A DNA stretch of 13,195 nucleotides from the NCBI GenBank assembly GCA_021648045.1, contig JAKITM010000062.1, forward strand, positions 1 through 13,195, read 5' to 3'. The notes below the pieces were generated by a model, which was given only the letters and a program-made list of their open reading frames with translations, made no database searches and was not told the DNA's origin. The stretch is from Lysobacterales bacterium. Lineage in GTDB: Bacteria > Pseudomonadota > Gammaproteobacteria > Xanthomonadales > SZUA-36. Made by a program: the position numbers and the translations under genes. Shown here in pieces: positions 6,810 through 13,195 of the stretch. The number at the start of each line of letters is the position of its first letter. The stretch's first letter is position 1.

Positions 6810-8351
6810 ATGCAGCGTCTAAACCAACTCTCTACTCGTGTCCTGGTGACATTAAGCAGCCTGTTTTTTCCGCTTCTAGCCCAAGCACAGGTACAGGCTG
6901 AACCAAGCTTAGATGAGAAGATCAATCAAGCAGTAGCACCGGTTGCAAATGCGATTGGTGATTTTGTTTTCAGTTCATTCACAGTTGCCGGGGTGTCGGT
7001 TCCGTTTGTTTTGGTCTGGTTGATTCTAGCTGCCAGTGTATTCACGCTGTATTTCAGGTTTATAAATTTTCGGGCTTTGAAATTAGGTTTTAAGCTGGTT
7101 CGTGGAGACTTCAATGACCCCACAGCCCCCGGTGAGGTCACCCATTTCCAAGCATTGGCGACGGCATTATCTGGCACCGTGGGTTTAGGTAATATCGCCG
7201 GGGTGGCAATTGCGGTCTCAATCGGTGGGCCGGGAGCTACATTTTGGATGATTTTGGCGGGTTTGCTGGGGATGTCCTCCAAGTTTGTTGAATGTACCTT
7301 GGGTGTAAAGTATCGCAATATTAACCCGGATGGCTCTATTTCTGGCGGGCCGATGTACTATCTTTCCAAAGGCTTGGCAGAGCGCAGCCCAAAACTTAAG
7401 ACCCTAGGTAAAGTGCTGGCAGTTATGTTTGCGATTTTCTGTATTGGCGGCGCCTTTGGTGGCGGCAATATGTTCCAGGCCAATCAAAGCTTTCAGATGG
7501 TCACTACTGTAACTGGCGGCGAGAATAGCTGGTGGGCAGATAAAGGCTGGCTTTACGGCCTGATAGTGGCTGGCCTTGTTGGTATGGTAATCATTGGAGG
7601 GATTAAAAGCATCGCCAAAGTAACCTCAAAAATTGTGCCTTTTATGGCGATTATTTATGTTACCGCCGGCCTGGTAATTATCCTGCTGAATATATCCGCT
7701 GTGCCTGCAGCATTTGTTACAATTTTCCAAGGTGCTTTCAGCCCTGAAGGCGTAGCAGGTGGTGTGATTGGGGTGCTGATTCAGGGTGTCCAGCGGGCGG
7801 CGTTTTCTAATGAGGCAGGCATTGGTTCTGCCGCTATTGCGCACGCGGCGGTAAAAACCAGAGAGCCGGTAACCGAAGGCTTAGTTGCACTATACGAGCC
7901 GTTTATTGATACCGTGGTAATTTGTACTATCACCGCGCTGGTCATAATTCTCACAGGCGCTTACGGTAGTTCTGATGCCAATGGCGTGGCGCTGACCTCA
8001 GCCGCTTTTGAGTCAGCCTTTAGCTGGTTCCCGTATGTGCTGGCGGTGGCAGTGGTGTTGTTCGCCTTTTCTACCATGCTCTCGTGGTCATATTACGGCC
8101 TTAAAGCCTGGACTTACTTATTTGGTGAGCGGCCAATAGTCGCCAATACCTTCAAAATATTATTCTTGATTTTTGTGGTTATCGGCGCATCCATGCAACT
8201 GGGTGCTGTAATTTACTTCTCTGATGCAATGATATTTGCCATGGCCTTCCCCAATATTATCGGCCTGTACTTCCTGATGCCGGTAGTTAAAAAGCATCTG
8301 GATAGCTATTGGGCGAAATACAAAGCAGGGGAACTGGTTGAGAATAAGTAA
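6810..8351 (+). CDS. Sodium:alanine/glycine symporter, AGCS family
   Basis: A 513-residue integral inner-membrane transporter of normal family length. The AGCS signature is plain at about 113-133 (FQALATALSGTVGLGNIAGV), followed by GGPGATFWMI, the SGGPMYYLSKG segment (about 178-188), and the FSNEAGIGSAAIAHAA motif that helps form the substrate and sodium sites. About ten to eleven hydrophobic helices can be counted. Residues 10-26 look like a signal peptide or an extra first helix (VLVTLSSLFFPLLAQAQ), which many gammaproteobacterial members have. The family couples inward Na+ to uptake of L-alanine, D-alanine or glycine; the exact substrate cannot be read here. The ATG at 6810 was chosen for its strong TGGAGG ribosome site (6797-6802); the frame extends upstream to 6711 without such a site. 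Confidence 0.93.
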   Translation: MQRLNQLSTRVLVTLSSLFFPLLAQAQVQAEPSLDEKINQAVAPVANAIGDFVFSSFTVAGVSVPFVLVWLILAASVFTLYFRFINFRALKLGFKLVRGDFNDPTAPGEVTHFQALATALSGTVGLGNIAGVAIAVSIGGPGATFWMILAGLLGMSSKFVECTLGVKYRNINPDGSISGGPMYYLSKGLAERSPKLKTLGKVLAVMFAIFCIGGAFGGGNMFQANQSFQMVTTVTGGENSWWADKGWLYGLIVAGLVGMVIIGGIKSIAKVTSKIVPFMAIIYVTAGLVIILLNISAVPAAFVTIFQGAFSPEGVAGGVIGVLIQGVQRAAFSNEAGIGSAAIAHAAVKTREPVTEGLVALYEPFIDTVVICTITALVIILTGAYGSSDANGVALTSAAFESAFSWFPYVLAVAVVLFAFSTMLSWSYYGLKAWTYLFGERPIVANTFKILFLIFVVIGASMQLGAVIYFSDAMIFAMAFPNIIGLYFLMPVVKKHLDSYWAKYKAGELVENK

Positions 8352-8390
8352 AAAACCAGTGTTTTTCTGGGCTTTTCTGAGCTTTTAGTA

Positions 8391-8493
8391 GTAGGCATCA
8401 ACTAATGTTGATGGAATTGCTTACTAACCCTTGCTCTCACTGGCGGCATGGGTAACAATTGTCGATATTAGAGCATCCGGATTTCCGGGTGCT
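8391..8493 (+). promoter_or_regulatory. Hairpin-rich leader upstream of transketolase
   Basis: Three hairpins lie in series in the 173-base gap between the symporter and tkt. CATCAAC (8396-8402) pairs with GTTGATG (8407-8413) over a TAAT loop, and flanking GTAGGC/GCTTAC can extend it. ACCCTTGC (8427-8434) pairs with GCATGGGT (8446-8453) with one mismatch. AGCATCCGG (8472-8480) pairs with CCGGGTGCT (8485-8493) with one G-T pair. The last ends 31 bases before the tkt start and is followed by TTCGATTATTT, a poor T tract. They could be the symporter's termination region, a structured tkt leader, or both. No known riboswitch was recognised. Confidence 0.35.
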
Positions 8494-8524
8494 TTCGATT
8501 ATTTAATATTACTGAGAGTTTACT

Positions 8525-10528
8525 ATGCCCAGTCGCAAAGAATTAGCCAATGCCATTCGTGCATTGAGCATGGATGCCGTCCAAAAAGCCAATAGCGGAC
8601 ACCCAGGCGCTCCCATGGGAATGGCGGATATCGCTGAAGTCCTATGGCGTGATTTCCATACACATAATCCTGCAAACCCAAACTGGTATGATCGTGATCG
8701 CTTTGTGCTCTCCAATGGCCATGCTTCCATGCTGATATATTCCTTATTACATTTAAGTGGCTATGATCTCAGTATTCAAGACCTCAAGGATTTCCGTCAG
8801 TTTCATTCAAAAACTGCTGGCCACCCCGAGTACGGGCATACTCCCGGAGTTGAAACTACCACTGGCCCTCTAGGTCAGGGTATCGCCAATGCCGTGGGTA
8901 TGGCGCTGTCTGAAAAAGTTTTAGCGAATCGTTTCAACCAGAAAGGTTTTGAAATCGTTGACCACAATACCTGGGTATTTCTTGGCGATGGCTGTCTGAT
9001 GGAAGGCGTTTCCCATGAAGCGTGTTCACTGGCGGGAACGCTGGGCTTGGGCAAGTTAATCATGTTTTGGGATGATAATAATATCTCTATCGATGGCGAA
9101 GTCGGTGGCTGGTTCAGCGACAATACTCCGGAGCGCTTTCGTGCCTATGGCTGGCAAGTAATTGAAGCCGTTGACGGCCACAACAGTGAATCCATTAAAG
9201 CGGCTATTGAAGCGGCAAAAGCGGAAAATAATAAACCCACGCTGATCTGTTGTAAAACCATCATCGGTTTCGGCGCGACCAATAAACAGGGCACTTCCGG
9301 TGTGCATGGGGCTCCTCTAGGTGATGCAGAAATTGCGGTAGCCAGGAAAGCCTTGGGCTGGAATTATGCACCGTTTGAGATTCCTGAAGCCTACTATACC
9401 GACTGGGATGCGCGAGACGCCGGTGCTCAGGCAGAGTCTGGCTGGGATCGGCTGTTTAGTGCTTATCAACAAGAACACCCCGAACTTGCGGCTGAGTTCT
9501 CCCGTCGCATGTCGGGTAAAATGCCAGAGAACTGGACTGAGTTTGCTGATAATGTTGTCAGTGAAATGCAGCAAGCAGGCGCGGTTGTCGCTACTCGCAA
9601 AGCTTCACAAATGGCGCTTAACGCTTTCGGCCCGGCCTTGCCAGAGCTGATTGGTGGTTCTGCTGATCTGGCGGGTTCTAATCTGACCATTTGGGACCAG
9701 AGTGTTGATGTATTAGATAACACCGCCGATGGAAATTATATTTACTTTGGCGTGCGTGAATTTGGAATGACGGCCATTTGTAATGGTATTGCCGTGCACG
9801 GCGGCTTTACCCCCTATAGCGCCACTTTCTTAGTGTTTGCAGACTATGCCCGCAACGCGATCCGCATGTCGGCATTACTGCCTTGTCAGAATATTCATGT
9901 TTACACCCATGACTCTATTGGTCTGGGCGAAGACGGGCCGACCCATCAACCGGTTGAACATATAACTAGTTTGCGAATTATTCCAGGCCTAGATGTCTGG
10001 CGACCCTGCGACACGGTGGAATCTGCGGTTGCCTGGCGTGCCGCGCTGGAAAATAAAGCCCAGCCCAATGCCTTAATATTTACCCGCCAAACCCTGCCAC
10101 ACCAGCAGCGGGATAATGAACAACTAGCCGCAATTTCCCGTGGTGGTTATGTACTCAAAGATACTGATAACCCAGCTGCTGTTATTATTGCTACTGGCTC
10201 AGAAATCGCCTTGGCGATGGATGCGGCAGCCGAGCTGGAATCTACCGGCACGGCTGTTCGTGTGGTGTCCATGCCCAACGCGGATTTATTCCTGCGTCAG
10301 GACTTAGCCTGGCAGGATGCAGTATTACCACCAAAACTACGGGCACGCGTTGCGATTGAAGCTGGCGTGTCTGATTATTGGTATCGGTTTGTAGGTGATG
10401 CCGGAAAAATAATCGGCATGGATCAATTTGGCGCATCAGCACCGGCTGATGTGTTGTTTGAAGCGTTTGGTTTTACCACTGAAAATGTAGTTGCAGCTGT
10501 AAATGACAGCATTGCGGCCATCAATTAA
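8525..10528 (+). CDS. tkt: Transketolase
   Basis: A 667-residue thiamine diphosphate enzyme of full length. It moves two-carbon ketol units between sugar phosphates, joining the non-oxidative pentose phosphate pathway to glycolysis. Visible elements are SGHPGAPMGMA with H26, SNGHASML with H66, the GHPEYGHTPGVETTTGPLGQG loop (99-119), the ThDP/metal motif GDGCLMEG (154-161) with N185, H261 in GTSGVHGAP, R358, catalytic E412 in VREFGM, and HDSIGLGEDGPTHQP (462-476) with D470 and H474. All expected active-site residues are present. The C-terminal domain (about 540-667) is complete. GAGAG lies 8 bases before the ATG. The stop overlaps the ribosome site of gap, 13 bases ahead, so the genes form an operon. 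Confidence 0.97.
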   Translation: MPSRKELANAIRALSMDAVQKANSGHPGAPMGMADIAEVLWRDFHTHNPANPNWYDRDRFVLSNGHASMLIYSLLHLSGYDLSIQDLKDFRQFHSKTAGHPEYGHTPGVETTTGPLGQGIANAVGMALSEKVLANRFNQKGFEIVDHNTWVFLGDGCLMEGVSHEACSLAGTLGLGKLIMFWDDNNISIDGEVGGWFSDNTPERFRAYGWQVIEAVDGHNSESIKAAIEAAKAENNKPTLICCKTIIGFGATNKQGTSGVHGAPLGDAEIAVARKALGWNYAPFEIPEAYYTDWDARDAGAQAESGWDRLFSAYQQEHPELAAEFSRRMSGKMPENWTEFADNVVSEMQQAGAVVATRKASQMALNAFGPALPELIGGSADLAGSNLTIWDQSVDVLDNTADGNYIYFGVREFGMTAICNGIAVHGGFTPYSATFLVFADYARNAIRMSALLPCQNIHVYTHDSIGLGEDGPTHQPVEHITSLRIIPGLDVWRPCDTVESAVAWRAALENKAQPNALIFTRQTLPHQQRDNEQLAAISRGGYVLKDTDNPAAVIIATGSEIALAMDAAAELESTGTAVRVVSMPNADLFLRQDLAWQDAVLPPKLRARVAIEAGVSDYWYRFVGDAGKIIGMDQFGASAPADVLFEAFGFTTENVVAAVNDSIAAIN

Positions 10529-10533
10529 AGGAG
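10528..10533 (+). promoter_or_regulatory. Strong ribosome binding site for gap
   Basis: AAGGAG begins on the last base of the tkt stop codon and lies 8 bases before the gap ATG at 10542. It is a near-perfect anti-16S match, consistent with high expression and with tight tkt-gap coupling. Confidence 0.75.
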
Positions 10534-10541
10534 TTTTTTAA

Positions 10542-11555
10542 ATGACAGTTAAAGTAGCAATTAATGGTTATGGTCGTATCGGGCGGAATATTTTACGCTC
10601 TGTGTATGAAAGTGGTATGCGCGACAAAATTGAAATCGTCGCCCTCAATGACTTGGGTGATACCGAAACCAATGCCCATCTAACCCGTTTTGATACCACC
10701 CACGGTCGGTTTGCCGGTAGCGTAGAAGTTGATGGCGACCACCTAGTGGTAAATGGTGACCGTATTCGAGTGCTCGCTGAACGCGATCCTGCGAAACTAC
10801 CCTGGGCAGAACTCGGTGTGGATGTAGTTTATGAATGTACCGGCTTTTTCCGTACCCGAGATACTGCTGGCTTGCATCTTCAAGCGGGTGCTAAAAAAGT
10901 CATTATTTCCGCACCCGGCGGCAAAGATATAGATGCCACTATAGTTTTCGGTGTGAATCACGATATTTTGCGCCCCGAACACACCATTATTTCCAATGCT
11001 TCATGTACAACAAACTGCCTAGCACCTTTGGCTAAAGCGCTGAATGACAGTCTTGGAATTAATCATGGCTTAATGACCACCATTCATGCCTATACCAATG
11101 ATCAAGTGTTAACTGATGTATTCCACAGTGATTTAAGACGCGCGCGTTCCGCCACCATGAGCCAGATTCCGACTGGCACCGGTGCAGCGGCAGCTGTGGG
11201 TATCGTATTGCCGGAACTGAATGGCAAATTGGATGGTTTTTCTATGCGCGTTCCAACGATTAATGTATCAGTAGTTGATCTGGTGTTTGAAGCTTCCCGC
11301 GATACTACCATTGAAGAAGTAAATGCCATCGTCAAAGCCGCCGCAACTGAAGGGCCTTTAGCAAGCGTGTTGGACTATAACGACCAACCGCTGGTTTCAA
11401 TCGACTTTAACCATTGCGCAGCCTCATCTACATTCGATGCTGGTTTAACTAAGGTTATGAACGGTAATATGGTCAAAGTATTGAGCTGGTACGACAACGA
11501 ATGGGGCTTCTCCAACCGTATGCTAGATACCACGCTTGCGTTAATGAATGCCTAA
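10542..11555 (+). CDS. gap: Type I glyceraldehyde-3-phosphate dehydrogenase
   Basis: A 337-residue NAD(P)-dependent dehydrogenase of standard length. The Rossmann motif INGYGRIGRN is at 7-16, ALNDLGD (34-40) ends the second strand with an acidic residue at D37 that favours NAD, and the catalytic segment SNASCTTNCLAP has C155 and base H182. It converts glyceraldehyde-3-phosphate, NAD and phosphate to 1,3-bisphosphoglycerate, the substrate of the pgk product encoded next. Several parts resemble Epd, the erythrose-4-phosphate dehydrogenase often found between tkt and pgk in gammaproteobacteria (NHDILRPEHTIISNASC, PLVSIDFNH, WGFSNRMLDTTLA), whereas TGTGAAAAVGIVLPELNGKL is GAPDH-like. I favour GAPDH, but an Epd role is possible. 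The start has the strong AAGGAG site. Its last codons overlap an ATG (11548) in the pgk frame. Confidence 0.88.
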   Translation: MTVKVAINGYGRIGRNILRSVYESGMRDKIEIVALNDLGDTETNAHLTRFDTTHGRFAGSVEVDGDHLVVNGDRIRVLAERDPAKLPWAELGVDVVYECTGFFRTRDTAGLHLQAGAKKVIISAPGGKDIDATIVFGVNHDILRPEHTIISNASCTTNCLAPLAKALNDSLGINHGLMTTIHAYTNDQVLTDVFHSDLRRARSATMSQIPTGTGAAAAVGIVLPELNGKLDGFSMRVPTINVSVVDLVFEASRDTTIEEVNAIVKAAATEGPLASVLDYNDQPLVSIDFNHCAASSTFDAGLTKVMNGNMVKVLSWYDNEWGFSNRMLDTTLALMNA

Positions 11556-11557
11556 GC

Positions 11558-11565
11558 AGGAAGGA
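11558..11565 (+). promoter_or_regulatory. Orphaned Shine-Dalgarno sequence, probably the original pgk site
   Basis: AGGAAGGA lies just after the gap stop codon but has no ATG, GTG or TTG in the pgk frame within 80 bases. It is where the pgk ribosome site would be expected, 5-10 bases before a start. The palindrome starting at 11580 now separates it from the first downstream ATG (11650). The interpretation that insertion displaced it is inference. Confidence 0.5.
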
Positions 11566-11579
11566 AAAATAAAAATAAA

Positions 11580-11634
11580 AATAGGGGACAGACCCCCATT
11601 AATTCCAGGAATTAATGGGGGTCTGTCCCCTATT
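11580..11634. repeat. REP-like perfect palindrome, 27-bp arms, in the gap-pgk junction
   Basis: Bases 11580-11606 and 11608-11634 are exact reverse complements around a single A at 11607. Each arm contains the core GGGGACAGACCCC, followed inward by CATTAATTCC. As RNA this would be an extremely stable hairpin. The core resembles the short extragenic palindromes that REP-associated tyrosine transposases (RAYTs) mobilise in many bacteria; I recall this core as widespread but cannot search for it here. No transposase is in the window. Its position inside an operon, at the pgk start, is unusual. In the pgk frame both arms are free of stop codons. Confidence 0.85.
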
Positions 11635-11649
11635 CTTCCATTCAAACGC

Positions 11650-12828
11650 ATGAGTGAACTACTCAGCAGCGGTGAATTAACAGGCAAACGGGTTCTGGTT
11701 CGTGAAGATCTGAATGTTCCTATAGCCAATGGCAAAGTCAGCTCAGCTGCACGCATCCAGGCTGCATTGCCGACCCTGAAACTATTGCTGGATGCCGGTG
11801 CAAAGGTGCTGGTTATGTCGCACTTGGGCAGGCCGACAGAGGGTCAGCCGGAGGGTAAGTTTTCGCTGCAGCCGGTAGCCGACTACCTGAGTGCTGAGCT
11901 GGGGCAAGCAGTGCGCTTGGAAAAAAATTGGTTGGATGGCGTTGAGCTAGCCGACAGCGAACTAGCCTTATGTGAGAATGTACGCTTTAATCCGGGTGAA
12001 AAAGCCAATGATGAGCAGCTTTCACGCCGGATGGCAGCGCTCTGTGATGTTTTTGTAATGGATGCATTTGGCACGGCCCATCGAGCCCAGGCTTCAACTG
12101 AAGGTGTTGCTCGCTATGCAGCCGTTGCAGTAGCCGGCCCACTGCTGTGTGCAGAACTTGATGGTCTGGAAAAAGCACTGACAAACCCGGCTCGTCCGGT
12201 GTTGGCGATTGTCGGTGGGTCGAAAGTATCAACCAAGCTTACCGTACTGGGTGCTTTATCCGATAAAGTAGATCAGTTGATTGCCGGCGGCGGAATTGCC
12301 AACACCTTTATTGCCGCCAGCGGTTATGAAGTCGGAAAGTCGCTGGTAGAGATGGATCTGTGCGCTGAAGCTCGATCCTTGATGGCGGCGGCGAAAGCCA
12401 AGGGCAGCTCAATTCCGGTGCCGGAAGATGTCGTTGTAGCACTAGAATTTTCAGCCGATGCCAGCGGCGAAACCAAAGCTGTCGATGCGGTGAATGGCGA
12501 TGAAATGATATTTGATATCGGCCCGCTAACGGCAGAAAAATACCGCCAACTAATTATGCAGGCGGGCACCGTAATTTGGAATGGTCCGGTAGGGGTGTTT
12601 GAATTCCCGGCCTTTGCGGCGGGTACCAAGGCGTTGGCACAGGCGATAGCCGATAGCCCGGCTTTTTCAATTGCCGGTGGTGGTGATACATTAGCGGCGA
12701 TTGATCAATTTGGGATTCGTGATGATATTTCCTGCATTTCAACCGGTGGCGGGGCATTTCTTGAATACCTGGAAGGGAAGACTTTGCCGGCAGTTGCCAT
12801 CCTTGAATTACGCGCATCTGAGGGCTGA
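11650..12828 (+). CDS. pgk: Phosphoglycerate kinase
   Basis: Transfers phosphate from 1,3-bisphosphoglycerate to ADP, the first ATP-yielding step of lower glycolysis, in the cytosol. From ATG 11650 the protein has 392 residues, close to the usual ~387. Motifs: VREDLNVP (17-24), SHLGRP (57-62), ENVRFN (109-114), DAFGTAHR (138-145), GGSKVSTK (189-196), WNGPVGVFE and GGGDT (343-347); all substrate and nucleotide elements are present. The start is uncertain. ATG 11650 corresponds to the internal Met of the family's usual beginning (a few residues, then K/R-M-x-D/E-L) and has no ribosome site. The codons before it (PFKR) look like native pgk sequence. The frame is open back to ATG 11548, which overlaps the gap stop and would add 34 residues encoded mostly by the palindrome. 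It is the last identified operon gene. Confidence 0.93.
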   Translation: MSELLSSGELTGKRVLVREDLNVPIANGKVSSAARIQAALPTLKLLLDAGAKVLVMSHLGRPTEGQPEGKFSLQPVADYLSAELGQAVRLEKNWLDGVELADSELALCENVRFNPGEKANDEQLSRRMAALCDVFVMDAFGTAHRAQASTEGVARYAAVAVAGPLLCAELDGLEKALTNPARPVLAIVGGSKVSTKLTVLGALSDKVDQLIAGGGIANTFIAASGYEVGKSLVEMDLCAEARSLMAAAKAKGSSIPVPEDVVVALEFSADASGETKAVDAVNGDEMIFDIGPLTAEKYRQLIMQAGTVIWNGPVGVFEFPAFAAGTKALAQAIADSPAFSIAGGGDTLAAIDQFGIRDDISCISTGGGAFLEYLEGKTLPAVAILELRASEG

Positions 12829-12929
12829 TGATATCGTTGTGCTAATTTAAGATTAAATTTAGCTATGCAAGTGCAGAGTGTTTGTCTAAAACGATTTTTA
12901 AAAATTAATTTTAATTCAGGAATTCAACA

Positions 12930-13031
12930 ATTAAAGCATTTAAGTTTTTAGTGCTGGCAGTAGTCTCGGTCATGGTATTAAGCGCCTGTTCTAACCCTAA
13001 GGGTAGGGTGGGCATTTATGCCCACGCGTAA
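12930..13031 (+). pseudogene. Truncated lipoprotein gene, signal peptide only
   Basis: From ATT at 12930 the frame reads I-KAFKFLVLAVVSVMVLSAC, a textbook lipoprotein signal peptide with lipobox L-S-A-C (Cys codon 12987-12989). It then runs through SNPKG into the palindrome at 13005 and stops at TAA 13029-13031, 33 codons in all. CAGG at 12917-12920 lies about 9 bases before the ATT, where an ATG would be expected (ancestrally M-K-A-F-K). The start codon therefore appears mutated, or is a rare ATT start, and the mature protein has been lost beyond five residues. A very small intact lipoprotein is the alternative. No homologue can be named from so little sequence. Confidence 0.6.
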
Positions 13032-13091
13032 AAGCCAAACCTGTTTCTTGGATATTTATGATTTCGCAGCGTGGGCATAAATGCCCACCCT
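13005..13091. repeat. REP-like inverted pair (BIME-type), 23-nt units
   Basis: Bases 13005-13027 and 13069-13091 are exact reverse complements separated by 41 bases. Each unit is itself a palindrome, GTGGGCAT-TT-ATGCCCAC or its complement, with an AGGGT/ACCCT outer flank and a GC inner flank. Two small hairpins facing each other across a short spacer is the standard arrangement of bacterial REP doublets mobilised by RAYT transposases. The sequence is unrelated to the palindrome at 11580-11634, so two families are present. The left unit fuses to and ends the lipoprotein reading frame. Confidence 0.85.
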
Positions 13092-13195
13092 TCTATGAAG
13101 CACAAAGTCAAGCCTCTGGTTAAAATATCCCCTTCCCGATTTTCGGGCTATTAGGGCATCACTTGTTATCTAGTCTTTCTGTTCTGTCAGGTCGT
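13092..13195. other. Terminal stretch with no recognised gene
   Basis: Apart from a weak CCCGA/TCGGG hairpin (13135-13147, loop TTT) without a T tract, nothing is recognised. In related genomes fba or pyk often follows pgk, but no start of either is visible before the window ends. Confidence 0.4.

Noticed and set aside
8472..8505. Rho-independent terminator of the symporter gene just before tkt
   Set aside because: The stem is good, but the following TTCGATTATTT is a poor T tract and it lies only 31 bases from the tkt start, so it is listed only as part of a structured leader.
12838..12864. Terminator after pgk (GCTAATTTAA / TTAAATTTAGC)
   Set aside because: The stem is almost entirely A-T with a bulge and has no T tract after it, so it cannot be called with confidence.
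13005..13091. CRISPR repeat-spacer unit
   Set aside because: There are only two copies, in inverted rather than direct orientation, and no cas genes; REP doublet architecture fits better.

Overview
The window looks like chromosomal DNA from a marine- or aquatic-type gammaproteobacterium. This rests on the gene neighbourhoods: pilT-pilU retraction ATPases, and a transketolase / glyceraldehyde-phosphate dehydrogenase / phosphoglycerate kinase run in the order known from Pseudomonas, Cellvibrio-like and related groups. Base composition is moderate. I cannot name the genus. No phage, transposase, CRISPR array, tRNA or rRNA is visible.

Layout. 1-1261: the end of pilT and complete pilU, both type IV pilus retraction motors. 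1262-1564: a gap with a 15-bp perfect terminator stem, preceded by further RNA hairpins that may form a small RNA or leader. Two adjacent loops there show CAGGA. 1565-3907: an OmpR-type response regulator, its overlapping sensor kinase, and a small zinc-ribbon membrane protein. 3947-5825 (minus strand): two exported proteins of unknown function, one of them probably an outer-membrane protein. 6101-8351: a thioredoxin-fold protein and a sodium:alanine/glycine symporter, probably independent genes. 8352-8524: a leader rich in hairpins. 8525-12828: tkt-gap-pgk, a central carbon operon linking the pentose phosphate pathway to lower glycolysis. 12829-13195: a truncated lipoprotein remnant and a REP-like palindrome pair.

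The most unusual structures are two palindromic elements flanking pgk. The first (11580-11634) is a perfect 27-bp inverted repeat with a 1-nt centre. It sits between gap and pgk, downstream of a strong Shine-Dalgarno sequence that now has no start codon nearby. It appears to have landed at the ancestral pgk start, and it reads through in frame from an ATG overlapping the gap stop codon. The second (13005-13027 and 13069-13091) is an inverted pair of 23-nt units from a different family. It ends the reading frame of a lipoprotein that keeps only its signal peptide and lipobox. I did not find an obviously new multi-gene system. The best candidates for something undescribed are the CAGGA-loop RNA at about 1295-1464, the REP-altered pgk start, and the exported pair at 3947-5825.
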